In this document: one piece after another, positions 44,692 through 56,800 of the stretch
How the letters are laid out: each line of letters begins with the position of its first letter
Position numbering within the stretch: the stretch's first letter is position 1
Assembly (NCBI GenBank): GCA_023213395.1
Contig: CM041465.1
Coordinates: 165,609,741-165,673,740, forward strand
Direction of reading: 5' to 3'
Origin: Cycas panzhihuaensis
Lineage: Eukaryota > Cycadophyta
DNA: 64,000 nucleotides
Position numbers and translations under genes: made by a program
Notes under the pieces: generated by a model
Seen by the model: the letters and a program-made list of their open reading frames with translations, nothing else
Databases searched by the model: none
What the model was told of the DNA's origin: nothing

Positions 44692-46680
44692 TAGATGTAA
44701 ATGTCAACGATATATGGAGCTTTATAGGTTATATGGATAGATAAGAAGTGGGTATATTTTGTTAACCTATCTATGACTACTACATTGAAGTCAAATCCGA
44801 TAAATAGTGGTAAGCCCATTATAAAGTCCATGGTAATATCTTGCCATTTACCTTGTGGGATGTACAATGGTTGAAGGAGGCTTGGTTGGAGTTTTGTATT
44901 AGCTTTGTTACATTAGCATGTATCACATTCTAAGACAAAGGTGAGGATGGTAGATGTCATCTCTAGCTAAAAGAAATCAAAACATATCCGATGATAAGTT
45001 TTATCAAAACCAAAATGACCACCAAGAGGGGAAGAATGATATTCTAATAAAATTTATATGATAAAAGCTAAGTGGGGATGTACGAATATGCGATTTTGGT
45101 ATAAGAGAATATTATTATAGATGGACCAGTCCTCATGAGTATGGACCTTATCAGCCCAGTGTGCGAAATCAGGTTGGGTTTGGTTTGCTGTAGCTAAATC
45201 CTATATCCATGTCAGTTGTGGGGAAGAAATGGCATAAATGGTAGGGTTCTTAGTGGGACCGGTGTTATCATCAAGTGTAAGTGAAGGTAGCCTCGAGAGA
45301 GCATCTACCACAATGTTGTCTTTCCCCTTTTTATATGTGATTATAAAATTAAAAACTTAGAGGTAGTCGACCCATTTAGCCTGCTCTTCCGAGAGGATTG
45401 GTTGATCTAGTAAGTGACAGAGGCTATGATGATTAGTGAGGATAGTAAATTTGGAACCAAGTAGATACTATCACCATTTGTCAACAGCATAGGAGATGGC
45501 TCACATTTCTTTTTGATAGATAGATAGTCTACACTCATGATCGTTGAGTTTCTGACTCTTGAAGGTGATGGGGTGGAAGTCCTGCATTAAGACTGCACAT
45601 AATCCAAACCCAAAGGCATCACATTCTAATTGAAAAGGCTGAGAAAAGTTACGAGAGGCCAAAAATGGGGTGGTTATCATAACCTCCTTTAGATGGAGGA
45701 AGGCCTCATTAGCTGCAGGTAACCATTGGAAGGAATCCTTCTAAAGTAAGTGGGTTAAGGGGGTGGGTAGTGTGGCATAATTTTAAACGAACTAACGATA
45801 GAATCTGCTAAGTCCTAGGAAAGCCTGCAATTAGGTCAGGGTTTTTGGGGTTGGCCAATTAGTGATGACAGAGATTTTATCAGGATCCACCTGAACCCTT
45901 GCAAAGGATATAATATGACTAAGGTATTGTAGTTCAGATTTCCCAAACTTATATTTAGAGAGTTTTAGCATACGGTTTATTCTTAGCTAGGATATGAATG
46001 ACTATTTCTAGATGCATGATGTGAGCAAGCATGTTTGATCTATAGATAAGAATATCATCAAAGAAGATGATGAAAAATTTTCATAGGTATAGGGAAAAGA
46101 TCTTATTAATGAGGGCTTGAAAGATGGCTAGGGTATTACATAGGCCAAAGGGCATAACCTAGAACTCAAAGTGGCCATGGTGGGTTTGGAAAGCTGTTTT
46201 ATGTTGATCCTTTAGCAAGATAGAGATTTGGTAATATCCTGACTACAAATTAAGTTTGGTAAAAATTATATCACCATGGATTTCAATCTAATATGTCATC
46301 GATTCATGGCATGGGAAACTTATTTTTTATAATGATTTTATTAAATGCACGATAGTTAACGTAAAGTTGGAAAGAGCCATCTTTTTTATGAACTAAAACA
46401 ATGGGTGCCGCATATGGGCTTTTACTAGGTTAGATGATACCCATGTCTAATAATTCCCTTGTGATTTTTTTGACTTCATTTTTTTCAAAATAGGAGTTTC
46501 TGTATGGTTGAAGGCTAATCGAGTTATGTGAACGTTATAATTCGATAGTATAATAACAACCTCGATCAGGCAGGGGCTTGCAGGTAATGGAGCAAATACA
46601 GATTGGTATTGATCTAATACTTACTGGATATCAGAGTAAATGTCTGAAGGGGTCTGGATATGGTTAAGAAGAATGTTATA
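44692..46680 (-). pseudogene. Gypsy RT, RNase H and integrase N-terminal part (element E)
   Basis: RT begins near 46600 and includes DIIFTKLNL*SGYYQI, a TAFQTHHGHFEF*VMPFGL block and the catalytic FFDD at 46054-46065. RNase H follows at about 45400-45670 (LECDAFGFGLCAVLMQ, LSIYQKEM*AISYAV), with the KGKDNIVVDALSRLP linker near 45310. The integrase HHCC zinc finger is at about 44915-45050 (HSSPLGGHFGFDKTYH, then C-x2-C) and the first catalytic Asp lies in [12 protein letters not shown]. The frame is lost at the insertion point of element F. Many stops are at Gln or Trp positions. Confidence 0.88.
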
Positions 46681-46682
46681 TC

Positions 46683-47150
46683 CTATGTTACTGTTAAGTT
46701 ATCAGTGCATTTAGGTGGGTGAGATGACTTTGTTTGGGGGGCTTGCATCCTATAAAGTTTATGTGAGTGGTCTATGTGATCTTTGAACATAATGAATGGG
46801 GTCATGGGTGAGTTATTAGTGCTATAAGTTCCTAGAGTCTGGATCCATTGTACGTCAAGAATTACATCTAACCCACCTATGGATAGGGTATAAAACTTAG
46901 AGACAAGGGTATATGAGCTAATATGGACTGTGAGGTTTTTTATTATTTCAGCACAATGAAGGGTGTGATGTCCAAGTAAGGAGGAAGTAAAGCCTATTTT
47001 AGGTTCTATATAAAAATTCAACTATTGAGCAATGGAGATATCTATGAAATTTAACGATGTTCCATTGTCAATCAAAATGGTAATTAGGGTTTTCCAAAGT
47101 ATCCCTTTAACTCGAAGCAGTTCAGGACATGTAGTGGAGGTAATAGTAGA
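46683..47150 (-). pseudogene. Gypsy aspartic protease (element E)
   Basis: Retropepsin-like domain for polyprotein cleavage. The active site reads LIDNGTSLNFID with D-N-G at 47061-47069. Plant gypsy proteases often have DSG, DTG or DNG-type variants here, so the residue is not clearly a defect. The distal part FYTLSIGGLDVILDVQWIQT, at 46683-47021, matches the usual PLxGxDVVLGxQWLxTLG motif, with one Gly replaced by Asp. A stop separates the two halves. Confidence 0.82.
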
Positions 47151-48329
47151 TAAGAATAATTCATGTTCAGGGTTTGGGGGTAACTCATTAATACGGTGGT
47201 CTTGGGGTTCATCATCATATTTGGGCTTAGTCTCAAGGTCATCTTCCAAAGATAAGTTTGGGTTAATTGTGAAGACCATCTTCCTAGCTTTACAGTTTCT
47301 ACTGTGACCAGAGGTCCAAATTTTAGAATATTGCATATATAGACTAGCTTCTTGATGATATTGTACCTCTACTAGAGTGATGTGTATGGACTTCAAAGAT
47401 GGTTCCTCAGTGTGCTACTCGAGATATGTAGATGGGGTATCCTTTAGTCGTGGGCATGATCGTTGGTAGTCAATTGGACGTGGTCTTTGGGACCAGGTAG
47501 TATCAGCTTGTTGGGGTCATAAAAGCCAAGTGGAGTCTCATCTGAATCGAGGAGGCCTTTCTGTAGCAAACTCTATTTCTACTATTTTAGCCATATTAAT
47601 TACATCTTTTAGAGTAGATAGGGAGACTATCTTTAGGTGCATTTAGATACGTTCTTTAAGCCCAGGCACATACATATCTATCTCTGTCACTTTATCAAGT
47701 TATTGATCAACCTGATTACGTAAATATTGGAACTCATCGATGTAAACTTTGACAGAGGATACTTGTTTCAATTGTATAAGTTGTGTAAAAAAATATTATT
47801 TCTAAGTGTCTTCATACTACTTGAAAAAGTATATAAAGAAGTGTGCCCAAGACTGGCTAGAAGGTTACTCTCGCTTCCACCATCAGAACCAATGGTGTGC
47901 CTTCCCATCTAAGTGGATGGAAGCAAATGTAAGTTGTTCATTTACTGACATTAGGTTGAGTGTAAATTAGGACTCTAGTTTACTAATCTAACTTCATACA
48001 CTGTCCTTATTGAGATCTAGATCAAATATGGGTATGTTGATCTTGTGATGAAATGGTTGCTACTGACATGGAGGCAGAGGCATAGTTTGTTGCTATGTAG
48101 GGCTGACTGGCAGTGGAGGAGAGAAGTTATTCAACCTTTGAAGTACCTATTGGGCATTATCATGGGATACTAGGTTTAACAGTTTTGTATTAAATTCTGT
48201 CTATATGGAGGCTACTTCATTTTTAACCTCCTCGTGAATGTGGTCGAAATCTTACTTGATTTTTTCCTAAATATTAGTGACTTGGGTCTTGAGTGTTGAG
48301 ATTTTGTCATTGTTACTTTGAGGAGCCAT
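47151..48329 (-). pseudogene. Gypsy gag (element E)
   Basis: The start at 48329 opens MAPQSNNDKISTLKTQVTNI, a coiled-coil-like N terminus common in chromovirus gags. The core includes INIPIFDLDLNKDSV, EQLTFASIHLDGKAHHWF and VYIDEFQYLRNQVDQ, matching the retrotransposon-gag domain (DGxAxxWFxWW, then VxEYxxxFxxL). VPGLKERI and ATERPPRF follow. The zinc knuckle near 47280-47330 is degenerate: YSKIWTSGHSRNCKARKM, with the leading cysteines lost. More than a dozen stops, most at Gln or Trp, block it. Confidence 0.85.
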
Positions 48330-49528
48330 GGAGAAAGGGAGTAAAGAGGTAGGAATAAGTAGAAAGAAGGAGAATGAATGAAGTGGGAAAGGTCAAGAAA
48401 GAACAGAATGTAAGAGAGAGGGGGTTGTTAAGGGAAAGAGAAGGGGGCAACTAGGGAGATTGTGGGTTGTCTATAGCCTATTGACCCCAAATCAAATTAC
48501 ATAAACAAGATATTAGGTTCTATCAAACAAGCACGAAAATCTCGTTCAAATGGGGTATATAAAGTGTAGGGGGGTTAGGGGTGGTGGGACCCACTAGTAA
48601 CTAGGTATTAAAAAATGTAAAAATTTCTGGTATGTACCAACCTAGTGCAAACAGATCAATATAATATGCTGATCGAAATGAGGTATATAGTTGTAAGGAT
48701 AAATTTTCTCACTAAATTCTTTGTTTTTTTTTTCTTTTTCTTTCTTCTTTTTCTTTTTCTTTTTTCTATAATGAATCTGACTTTGCTCACAGGTTTTGAG
48801 TTTAAGTAGTAGGATGAATCTTCTTTTTTTTCAAAATGTGAGGTGACTTACGGTTTGAACCCAAAATATGTATACTAAAGTATCCTACCAACCACTAGAA
48901 AAGGTGTGCTTGGTCCTATAGGCCTACTAATAAACTGTAGAAGTTCGAGGCAAGTAGCTTCGTGGTGCTAACCGCTAATCACTATACTATAAGACTTTAG
49001 CAGTCGATAGTTGCTTATGCTAGGAAAGGATTAGGATCTAAATAGGTCCTTCTATATATCTGAAGGTATGTGGAGATGCACTTCCATAGCTAGGTTCTAT
49101 CTAGGGCTTAGCTCAGGAGTGTTAACTCTAATCCTTCACACAAAGGATAGAAGAGCCATGATACACGTAGCTAGAATGATATATCCCTGTGATATTTAAA
49201 GACCCTTAGTATAGGCTCTCTACCTAACTAATTGGGTAGCCACCCAGTGGTGTTATCTACCCTTGAGATATAATTTAATGCAATAATTGAAATATAGAAA
49301 TGAAATTAAAACTAGATAAAAAAATAAAGGATAAAGTACCAATGTTACCTTAGAAAAAGAATTTCTCTTTTCTCCCAACTCTTAGACTGTCCTAGTACCA
49401 TTCCTTAATCTCTGTGGAGAGAGTACTAAGCAAAGGTCTTTCCTTAATCTTTATGAGGGTAGAGAGAGTACTCAATCTGATAGGAAAAAAAATTCTGATC
49501 TTTCAAGTAGCTTTCCATAATTACAATG
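48330..49528 (-). other. 5' leader of element E (first duplicate)
   Basis: About 1.2 kb between primer site and gag. It has no recognisable coding sequence. A pyrimidine-rich run (t/c) lies at 48721-48770. Most of it, from 48691 up, recurs at 50189-50791 and 60561-60842 as part of the tandem duplication. Confidence 0.7.
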
Positions 49529-49544
49529 CAGCTCTAATATCACT

Positions 49545-49843
49545 TAGGATATTTCTTCTCACTAGCACTCTTTGAGATAGCAAAAAAATGATAATTGCAA
49601 CTGCATCATTCTATCTAATAGGGCAAATAAATTAACCGAGAACTTCACAAGAATACCAGAGTGCTAAATGATCCTCAAAATAGAGAGCACCGCAGCATAA
49701 TCTTTATAAAAAGTTACATCAAGATAACTATCATTTATAATTTATGACCTTTATATAGATAAAAGAGGGTCTTTTACATATAATCCTATTGGCAGCCTAA
49801 GCGGCCTTACATTCTATTAGACAACATAGTGACCTTATATATA
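49545..49843 (-). repeat. Truncated duplicate 5' LTR of element E
   Basis: Third copy of the element E LTR, with its own primer site on the minus strand (TGATATTAGAGCTGC, 49529-49543). It ends early at about 49843, where it is fused directly to the LTR of element I. The missing TGTTA...end present at 61272 shows a deletion in this duplicate. Confidence 0.88.
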
Positions 49844-49844
49844 G

Positions 49845-50048
49845 GTGATACATTGATAGGTTATATCTCCTCATGAAAAGATATTACATATATATACACA
49901 CACACATATATATGGTATTAGAGATTATCTTCAAATGCTTATAGATCATCTTGCATGTAATCTTGGAGATTGCTCCCCTCTGATCAACCAAACATCTAAT
50001 AAAATTTTGGTTGATTAGTTAGATCATAACAAGTGGTATTAGAGTAGG
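49845..50048 (+). repeat. Partial LTR and primer site of element I (first duplicate)
   Basis: The 3' portion of the element I LTR, ending ...ATCATAACA at 50031, followed by a clean primer site TGGTATTAGAGTAGG at 50034-50048. The same segment recurs at about 61385-61608. It arose by the tandem duplication and was cut on its left side by the deletion that fused it to element E's LTR. Confidence 0.85.
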
Positions 50049-50791
50049 TAAGATATTGAGTGAAATCCTTATTTCTTATTTAATTATAATGAAAAAAAGA
50101 TTAAAAGAAAAATATATGCCATCAGACTATTTGTAAGGCACCCTTAATTGTAGTGATTATTTCCTCAGATAGAAGATAATGATTAAGTTTGTAAGGGTAA
50201 AATTTTTCACTAAATTCTCTCTATTTTTATTTTTCTTTCTTCCTTTTTTTTTTTTCTTTTTGTAGTGAATTTGACTGTGCTGACAGGTTCTCAGTTCAGG
50301 CAGTAGGATGAATCTTCTTTTTTTTTGAAAATGTGAGGTGACTTATGATCTAAACCCAGAATATGTATACCAAAGTATCCTAACAACCACTAGAAAAGAT
50401 GTGCTTGGTCTTATAGGCCTGCCAATAAATTATAGAAGTTTGAGGCAGGTAGTTTCATGGTGCTAACTGCTAACGACTGCACTACAAGACTTTAGCGGTC
50501 AATAGTTACATATGCTAGGAAAGGATTGGGACCTAAATGGGTCCTCTTATATATCTAAAGGTACGTGGAGGTGCACTTCCATAGCCAGGTTCTATCTAGG
50601 TCTTGGCTCAAGAGTGTTAACTCCAATCCTTCATGTAAAGGGCAAAAGAGCCATGATATGCTTAGCCAAAATGATAGATCCCTGTGATATTTAAAGACCC
50701 TCAGCACATGGTCTGTACCTAACTACTTAGGTAGCCACCCAGTAATGCTATCTACTTAGGAAAGGAGGTGGAGGGAGAAAGGGTAGCCACC

Positions 50792-53324
50792 TGAAACGCT
50801 CTCCACGGGGCAATGATCCAACGCCTAGCGGGAAGGACACAAAACCACAGGGCTAATAGGCTAAAGAACGAGGATCATACCGCGGACGTCCGTCTTGCGC
50901 CTTGAGCGCTGCACGGATCGCAAGGTGCCTGGTTGCTTCAGTAGCCGCAAGGCGAGGCCCTCCTACCCTTCGGATGGCCGGAAGGGAAAAGGACCAGACG
51001 CCGCTACTTCTCAAGGCAATGAGAAAGCTACGAAGGTAACCAACCGAACGTGTCGCAGTAAGATATATGCAAGAGCGGTTAAGGAGGGATCGGTCAAAGG
51101 ATCTCAAATACCATAATACGCGGGTATAGCAAAGAAAGGTACAAGTAAAGCAAATGCAGAGTAAAAGCAAGTACAAAATAAATAGTTATTTCTTCCCTTT
51201 TTCTTATGTTCTTTAACTACTAAAGCAAGTGTAAAGAAATGTAAGAGCACGAAAAAGAGTATGGAAGGTGAGCGGAGAATACCGATCCCATGGTTAATGA
51301 GACGCAGTGTCCGCCCATGGTTGCGCTTCCTCCCGTCGTCCTCCTCGTATGCGACGCTTGTAAGCGGTGATGGGGATCACTTACCTCCCCGAAAGCAAAT
51401 AAACACTAACTAAACCGAAACGATAGAAAATAAAGCTCAAAGCGACATAAACAAAAGGGAGAACGTACCAAACAAGCGTCGACCGGCAATGGGTCGACCC
51501 TATGCGCCTTTGTTCAACGCCTCCCGCAAGCAAATAAGGTAATACCTTCCTCTCGAGAGAGAGGCTACGAGATACAAAAAGGTATGTATATATGTGCCGC
51601 AAGTAAAATAAACTAAGCTAGGAAGATACTTGTTAGCACTAACATGCAATGAAAGGAAACGAAGTCACACGACACATATGCAATCGACATACACCACCAA
51701 CGCACCAAACGGGACTGAGTGTAGCCTCGGGATGGCTAACTCACCCACGAGAGGTCTCCACAGATATAAGGGAAGCGATGCTAGCATGTAACAGATCGGT
51801 CGTGTAGCAACGGATAGCCTATACCAAGACGGGTATTCAAACCGACTCCAAAGCTTCTCTAGCCCCTGCTTCCTAAGCAAAAGCGGAGATAAAGGGGAGA
51901 GGATAAGGGACTGAACCCTTGGGGAGTAGGACTAAGACTGGGGACTAACCCCGCCTATCTCCCTTTAACCCTCGTGTAACCCTTTATGCCTATTGCCCAA
52001 GAAATGGCGAAAGAGAAGGGTTGGAGGAAAAGGATGGGTTTAGGGGGCAAATGAGAAACTAGGCCTAGCCTAGGGCAACACTCAATGGGCCACAACCGCT
52101 ACTATTATTTGCATCAAATGATCAAGGGAAACTCAAGGAAATACATGCACAAAGAGAGGAAAAGATTTGCAAGTAAGCAATGAAGAAATAAGCAAAAAAA
52201 CACTTAACAAGGGACACCAAATACCTCCAATGATGAGAAATGAGAGCATGTAGGTCCTTGGAAGCTTGGTGCATGTCCAACCAATGCCTATGAGGTGTTG
52301 TTGCATGTCCCTTGCAAGAGAATAAGGTAGTGGAACCTCATGCAAGCCAAAAGCTTGGAAATGGCTCCTTGCAAGGGTCTTTCTTGGTGAAAAAATCCTC
52401 TTGAAAGCCTTGAGAATGTATGAAGAGGAAGAGTGCTTAGAACGGAGTCTGTGAGGGGCAAGAATGGCCCCGCAACTCCAAAGAATAGCAACCTTTGTAC
52501 CTCTGATCCACAGCTGTAGGAGGATGTCTCTTATCACTGTTTTTGTTCTTTGTCTCTTTGTGAAGAAAATGCTCTAGGAAAGTTGAAAAGTGAGGTGAAT
52601 AATGAAGCCAATGAATGAAAAAATGGTTTTTATGTCTTGAGTGAAGCAAGTGAACGTTGGGGCCCTCAGCGCCCAACTGTTAGAGCCACGCTGGCCCGCC
52701 GAAAAATCGCGGCAATCGCCGTGTTTCTTTTTTTAAATTTTAAGCAACAGATCACGATAAACTTAGCTGCATCGCTAAGTTTATCATGCAGACGCACCGG
52801 TACCGCCTTAACTCCGCGGCATCGCTTAATTTATCATGCAGACGGAACCGAAACCCAAAAAATGTAAAATTAAAGTAAGAAATCGTGTCTTTAAGGTAAA
52901 ATCATAAGTTAAACTCAAAATACATTAGTCAAGAGCGCTTTAGGTCATGGGCATGTGCTCAAACGGCAAAAAGACCTAACTAAGGGTTAAACCAGCTTAG
53001 AAAGGGTTTGCAACATAAGCGGCATGCGGTAACACGCATAAACAGCTTAAAAAGCATCCCGAAGACCATGGAGACGTCGTGGGTGGTTGTATGCCATACG
53101 GTGTCGATTCACGATGAATGCCCCTCACCGTGAGTCGTCATAGGCTAAAAGGTGCCGTTAGGCACATGCATAATGAACAAGCAATCAAACAGGTGCATAT
53201 GGACAGGCACATGTCAATCAAACCATTCCCAATTACTGCAACGATCATAAGTAAGCAAAGTAAAGGCATATACCTGCACAAACCTGTGTCGATGTGTCGT
53301 AAGTCCATTCCCGATAATGGAACA
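50792..53324 (-). repeat. 3' LTR of element H
   Basis: 2533 bp. In element orientation it starts TGTTCCATTATCGGGAATGG and ends GAGCGTTTCA. It is colinear with 58016-60555, with many small indels in C/G-containing words and few changes in AT-rich stretches. Confidence 0.93.
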
Positions 53325-53690
53325 TCGCCTCGCGCAGAGCCTCACTGCTTGAGAGCGTAATGTGATGGCGAATGCTGTCAACCAAGAAACATGAGTAGCA
53401 CATGCATATATATATATATAAGAGCAATCAAGAGCAGCATGTGGTCCAAGGGCGTAGGCAAGTGTCGTATGAACGCGTGGACAAGGGAGACAGAGAGGAG
53501 GACAACGAGGGCTGCCACGCCGCTGCCTAATCATCGACCAAACCGGCGCAAGCAAGATAACGGATGCCCCCGTTGCCAAGGTGCAACGTGAAGTAAGAGG
53601 GCATCCAACAAAGCGAGCAAGCATATCTAACCGACAGCAACTGGAGACTTGGGCACGGCCGCCGACAAGCCTCCACATGAAATGGTGTGT
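53325..53690 (-). other. Element H sequence before its 3' LTR
   Basis: It corresponds to the last part of the element G interior (shared ...cttgattg, an AT microsatellite at 53405-53420, and attcgccatcaca). The RNase H-like motifs of G are absent here. No canonical polypurine tract is seen next to the LTR. Confidence 0.6.
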
Positions 53691-53935
53691 ATCATGTATG
53701 ATAGATGTAGCATGTATGATTTATTTTGTAAATGAATGATTTTTGTATGTTGTAAATGTTTATATGTCAGAATATGCAAGTATGTGAATGTGTAAATGTA
53801 TATGTTTTGTTGTAAAGTTTTGTAAATATGCAGGTTTTCGTTGTAGATATTTGTTGTAAATATTTTGCGTGTATATATTTTATTGAAAGTATGCAGGTGT
53901 TTCCTTCCATGTATGGCCATATGTCTAACAGGAGC
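53691..53935 (-). repeat. AT-rich low-complexity patch in element H
   Basis: A conspicuous AT-rich patch inside the GC-rich element, with recurring words acatttaca, acaaaa and cata on the minus strand. Element G has a shorter counterpart at 39590-39670, so it is an original family sequence that expanded or shrank. Confidence 0.6.
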
Positions 53936-54757
53936 ACACACATCCACCGTGAGTAGAGGCGATCGAGAGGTGTGAGGTTAGAGGATGGGGCGACATACAT
54001 GTCCACGAGGGAGCATAGCGGAATGTGCAAAGGAAACGACAAGCATGGAAAAGGGGAGTAACGATACTCCATTAGCCGCCCTGATTTGGGGAATGCCCAA
54101 ACAGAAGACAAAGGTTCCCAATAGCTCATGGAACGCGGTTCCATGAGGAACCGAAGCGAAATCGAAGAAAAATCCACCTTAAATTGCCATTCAACCCGCA
54201 GCTAGGAGGAATGGGGACAATCTAAGATGGTAGTTTAGGCTCGCTTTGAGCACGAGGAGAGGAAGAGGTGTGCCTAGACCCCATAAAGGTAGGGGTAGTC
54301 ACACGCAGGTAGGAGATAGGTGACGAAGAGCAGTCCAAGATCGCTAGGTCTACCAAGAACTTGCTATGGCGGAACCGGATGAGTGCAACAGACTTGGCAC
54401 ACGGCGACCGCTGGCAAGGTTGCATCCGAGTAGGAGTGGCTCTAGTCCGAGGTAAGGATCTAGAACGTGAGGAAGAAGTGCCTCTACGAGTGGCTCGTCG
54501 ACGTGGGCGCCACGTGAAATCGCCGGGAGGCCGAGAAGGTAAAATGAATGGTCGGTTTAGGACCCATGCTCAGAGCCAATGTAGAATGAGGAAGAGCGGG
54601 AATATCCGATCGAGATATTCCCCAGGTGCTCGCGAAACCGTGGTGACACGTCGAGGAGAGGGCCCATAACCCTCGCTATCCGAATCAAAATCACTCATGG
54701 CGGCTTGGCAATCAGTAACCACCCACGCCAATAGGGGCAAACCTAACTAGGTTTGGC
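53936..54757 (-). pseudogene. Residual pol tail of element H
   Basis: From the protease end the sequence passes RFAPIGVG-type residues (shared with G near 38200) and, within about 350 bp, reaches a segment homologous to the integrase end of G: a KFL/KFY-like block near 54350-54360, then gagcctaaactaccatctta near 54230 and the downstream untranslated part. No RT, RNase H or integrase core motifs exist between them. The deletion is larger than in element G, which still has the RT entry motif. Confidence 0.6.
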
Positions 54758-55240
54758 TCATGACGCAGCATAGGGCTCGACCGATGAAGGTCGGTCTCCG
54801 AAACAAAGGTCCCACCAAGGGGTAACCTCCTCGGGATCGCTATCTTCATCATCGAAACACCGGCAGTCGGATGAGAGGTGTGAGACTAAGATTGGCTCAC
54901 AGGCGACAACTTTAACTTGTCCTTCATGGACAAATTTAAGTTGCCCATCGCGTGGAGCAGATCGCTCCCATCCGGTCGAGCCATGGCTCACCAACAAGAG
55001 GTTGTACTCACATCGACGCCGAGTACAAAGAACTCTGACAGAAACGGTTTTCCTCCTAAGGTGAGGGATAGGAGATCGCCTTCGAGGGGACTTCTCGCCC
55101 CATCATACCCTTGGCATTTCCAAGGGATGACTAAGAGCTACTATGCCTAGCTCCTTGAGCATACGCAGCATAAGATTAACCGAGGAGCCATTATCTACAA
55201 TGGTCCTCTTTACGATACAATCAGAGTGTCAATGGTAATG
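54758..55240 (-). pseudogene. Tat-like aspartic protease (element H)
   Basis: The active site TIVDNGSSVN has D-N-G at 55187-55195. Its neighbourhood is homologous to the protease of G. The distal part is shifted in frame: the expected YNLLLGRPW reads as LLVSHGSTGWER, followed by QLKFVHEGQVKVVACEPI at about 54890-54940. Small indels, not stops, disrupt it. Function in polyprotein cleavage is inferred from the family only. Confidence 0.8.
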
Positions 55241-55639
55241 ACGAATCTGTAATGCAAAAGCTTCTCCCGCTTCCGGGAGATGGGAGATCTCTAGGATCAA
55301 ATGAGATGACAGTGGTCCATGGGAGGTAGCACCTATCGCATGGATGGAAGCGCCTTGTTGACCAAGAGCTTCAAGAAGAAGAGCACGTTGCTCGTGGCGC
55401 CTTCTCAAGACGTCCATCAAGGACATTCCCGCAATGACGATAGAGCCTCGTCAACAATAGAAAAGGGTTTACCCTTCCCGTGGGTTGGTGGCGCCCTTCT
55501 AAAGTCGAATCGACCGGGGCGACGGGAATAGTCTTGGGAAGCGCAGAATCTCCTGAGGAACGGCTCCTGAGGAGGATCAAGGTGAGATGTGGATGAAGAG
55601 GCACCACCGCCTCTTTAGCGCCTTGGGACCCAAGTTAAG

Positions 55640-56800
55640 GCATATAACGGGGTGGTCTCAAGCAATTGGACAACCTTCTTTCCCTTGTAACGGGATCACG
55701 AAGGTGATGGAGCACGGCGGTCAGGGGAGCGCGAAGGTGTAGGTGACCTTCGCACACCCTTCCCTCTACCATGCGAAGGGTGAGGGTCGGGAGACTTGTC
55801 CCGGTTCCGGTTGTTTCTTTGCTGAACATCACGACCACGCCCCATGTTTGGGGAACGGGTCTCTATAAATGGGCCGATCGAGATTAGGCCTCGACGCCGC
55901 TCGGGGACGAGTCGCGTGGGTGCCGTGTCCCGCAACGCATCGTCATGGAAACACTCCCGTGGATGGAACACCACCTCTTCTCAAGGGAGGATCGATCCTC
56001 CTTGCTTGAGAAGATCGGGTGTTGCCCCTTTGGGGCATCGCACGAGAAGTCTCACGAATGTGTCTATGGGAGGTAGGCGATGAAGGAGGTTGGAGTTTTA
56101 GCTCTTCATCGTTCGCTCAAATGAGCGAATAGCGGAGGTGAGGGGGTCTAGGTCCTCTCACGGATGAGAGGTGGACTCCAGCGGCCGCGAAGGTGTGGTC
56201 TCCTTCGCCGGAGGAGGCGCCGCGACGCCGCGAGGGCTAGGAGGTTTCTTGAGTCCCCGCTCGATCTCAATAGCCTCCAAAGCTAAACACCTTGAGATGG
56301 CGAGTCACATGTGGTTGCCCCCATCTTGAGGACTTCCACATGCACTTGGGCGGTGCATTGACAAAGATCCTCTTCAACTCCTCGTGCAAAGTGGCCTTGG
56401 TGGAGTGAAGGAGGTCGTGAAAGCGCCGCACAAAGTCACGGTTCATCTCATCGTGACCTTGTTTGAGCGACAAAGCGCCTTCATTCCGCTCTCGAATGGG
56501 CGCTACGCCAAAATAGTTGACGAACTCGTCCACTAGGCCGGAATGAGGAGATCGAATGGGCCTGGCAGTAGAACCACTTGAGGGCGCCGCCTGCAAGGAT
56601 CGCGGAAGAGCTTCATCAAGATGTGGTCGAGGCCCAATAGTCAATGCACGCCATGGAAAAGTCTGCGCACATGCTCGGTTGGGTCTGCGACGAAGTCCCA
56701 TCAAATTTGGGGACTTCGTGAGGGTGAGGCGCAAGTTAGTCCTCAACGCCTCAATGCATAAGGGCGTCGACCTATAGTCCACGAAAGGACGTGTCCTTGC
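55640..56800 (-). pseudogene. Tat-like gag (element H)
   Basis: The core frame 56267-56782 contains DYRSTPLCIEALRTNL, then VDEFVNYFGVAPIRERNEGA, ALSLKQGHDEMNRDFVRRFH and DLLHSTKATLHEELKRIFV, clearly orthologous to element G gag. The WF motif (ALKWFYC) is in another register near 56560-56580. The zinc knuckle region near 55940-55975 has lost one base compared with G, so CSIHGxCFHDD is split between two frames. A basic, Arg/Ser/Pro-rich tail (RGKGVRRSPTPSRSPDRRA) follows at about 55696-55780. Confidence 0.82.

Larger units (their letters stand above)
48691..50188. repeat. Tandem duplication, left unit
   Basis: Starts ttgtaaggataaattttctc and ends gataatgattaag. It holds element E leader, primer site and truncated LTR, then element I partial LTR, primer site and leader. 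The right unit repeats the same order. It lacks about 240 bp present in the right unit, between the two LTRs. Confidence 0.9.

Noticed and set aside
47061-47069. DNG in place of DSG/DTG as a protease-killing mutation
   Set aside because: The same D-N-G occurs in the proteases of E, G and H and is frequent in plant gypsy elements, so it is likely a normal variant.
48691-50188. Regularly repeated units suggesting a CRISPR array or satellite
   Set aside because: There are only two copies of a 1.5-kb unit and no short repeat-spacer pattern; it is a simple segmental tandem duplication.
54361-54669. 102-codon plus-strand Arg/Gly-rich frame in element H
   Set aside because: It is opposite to the residual pol strand, without homology to G in that frame; a GC-driven shadow.
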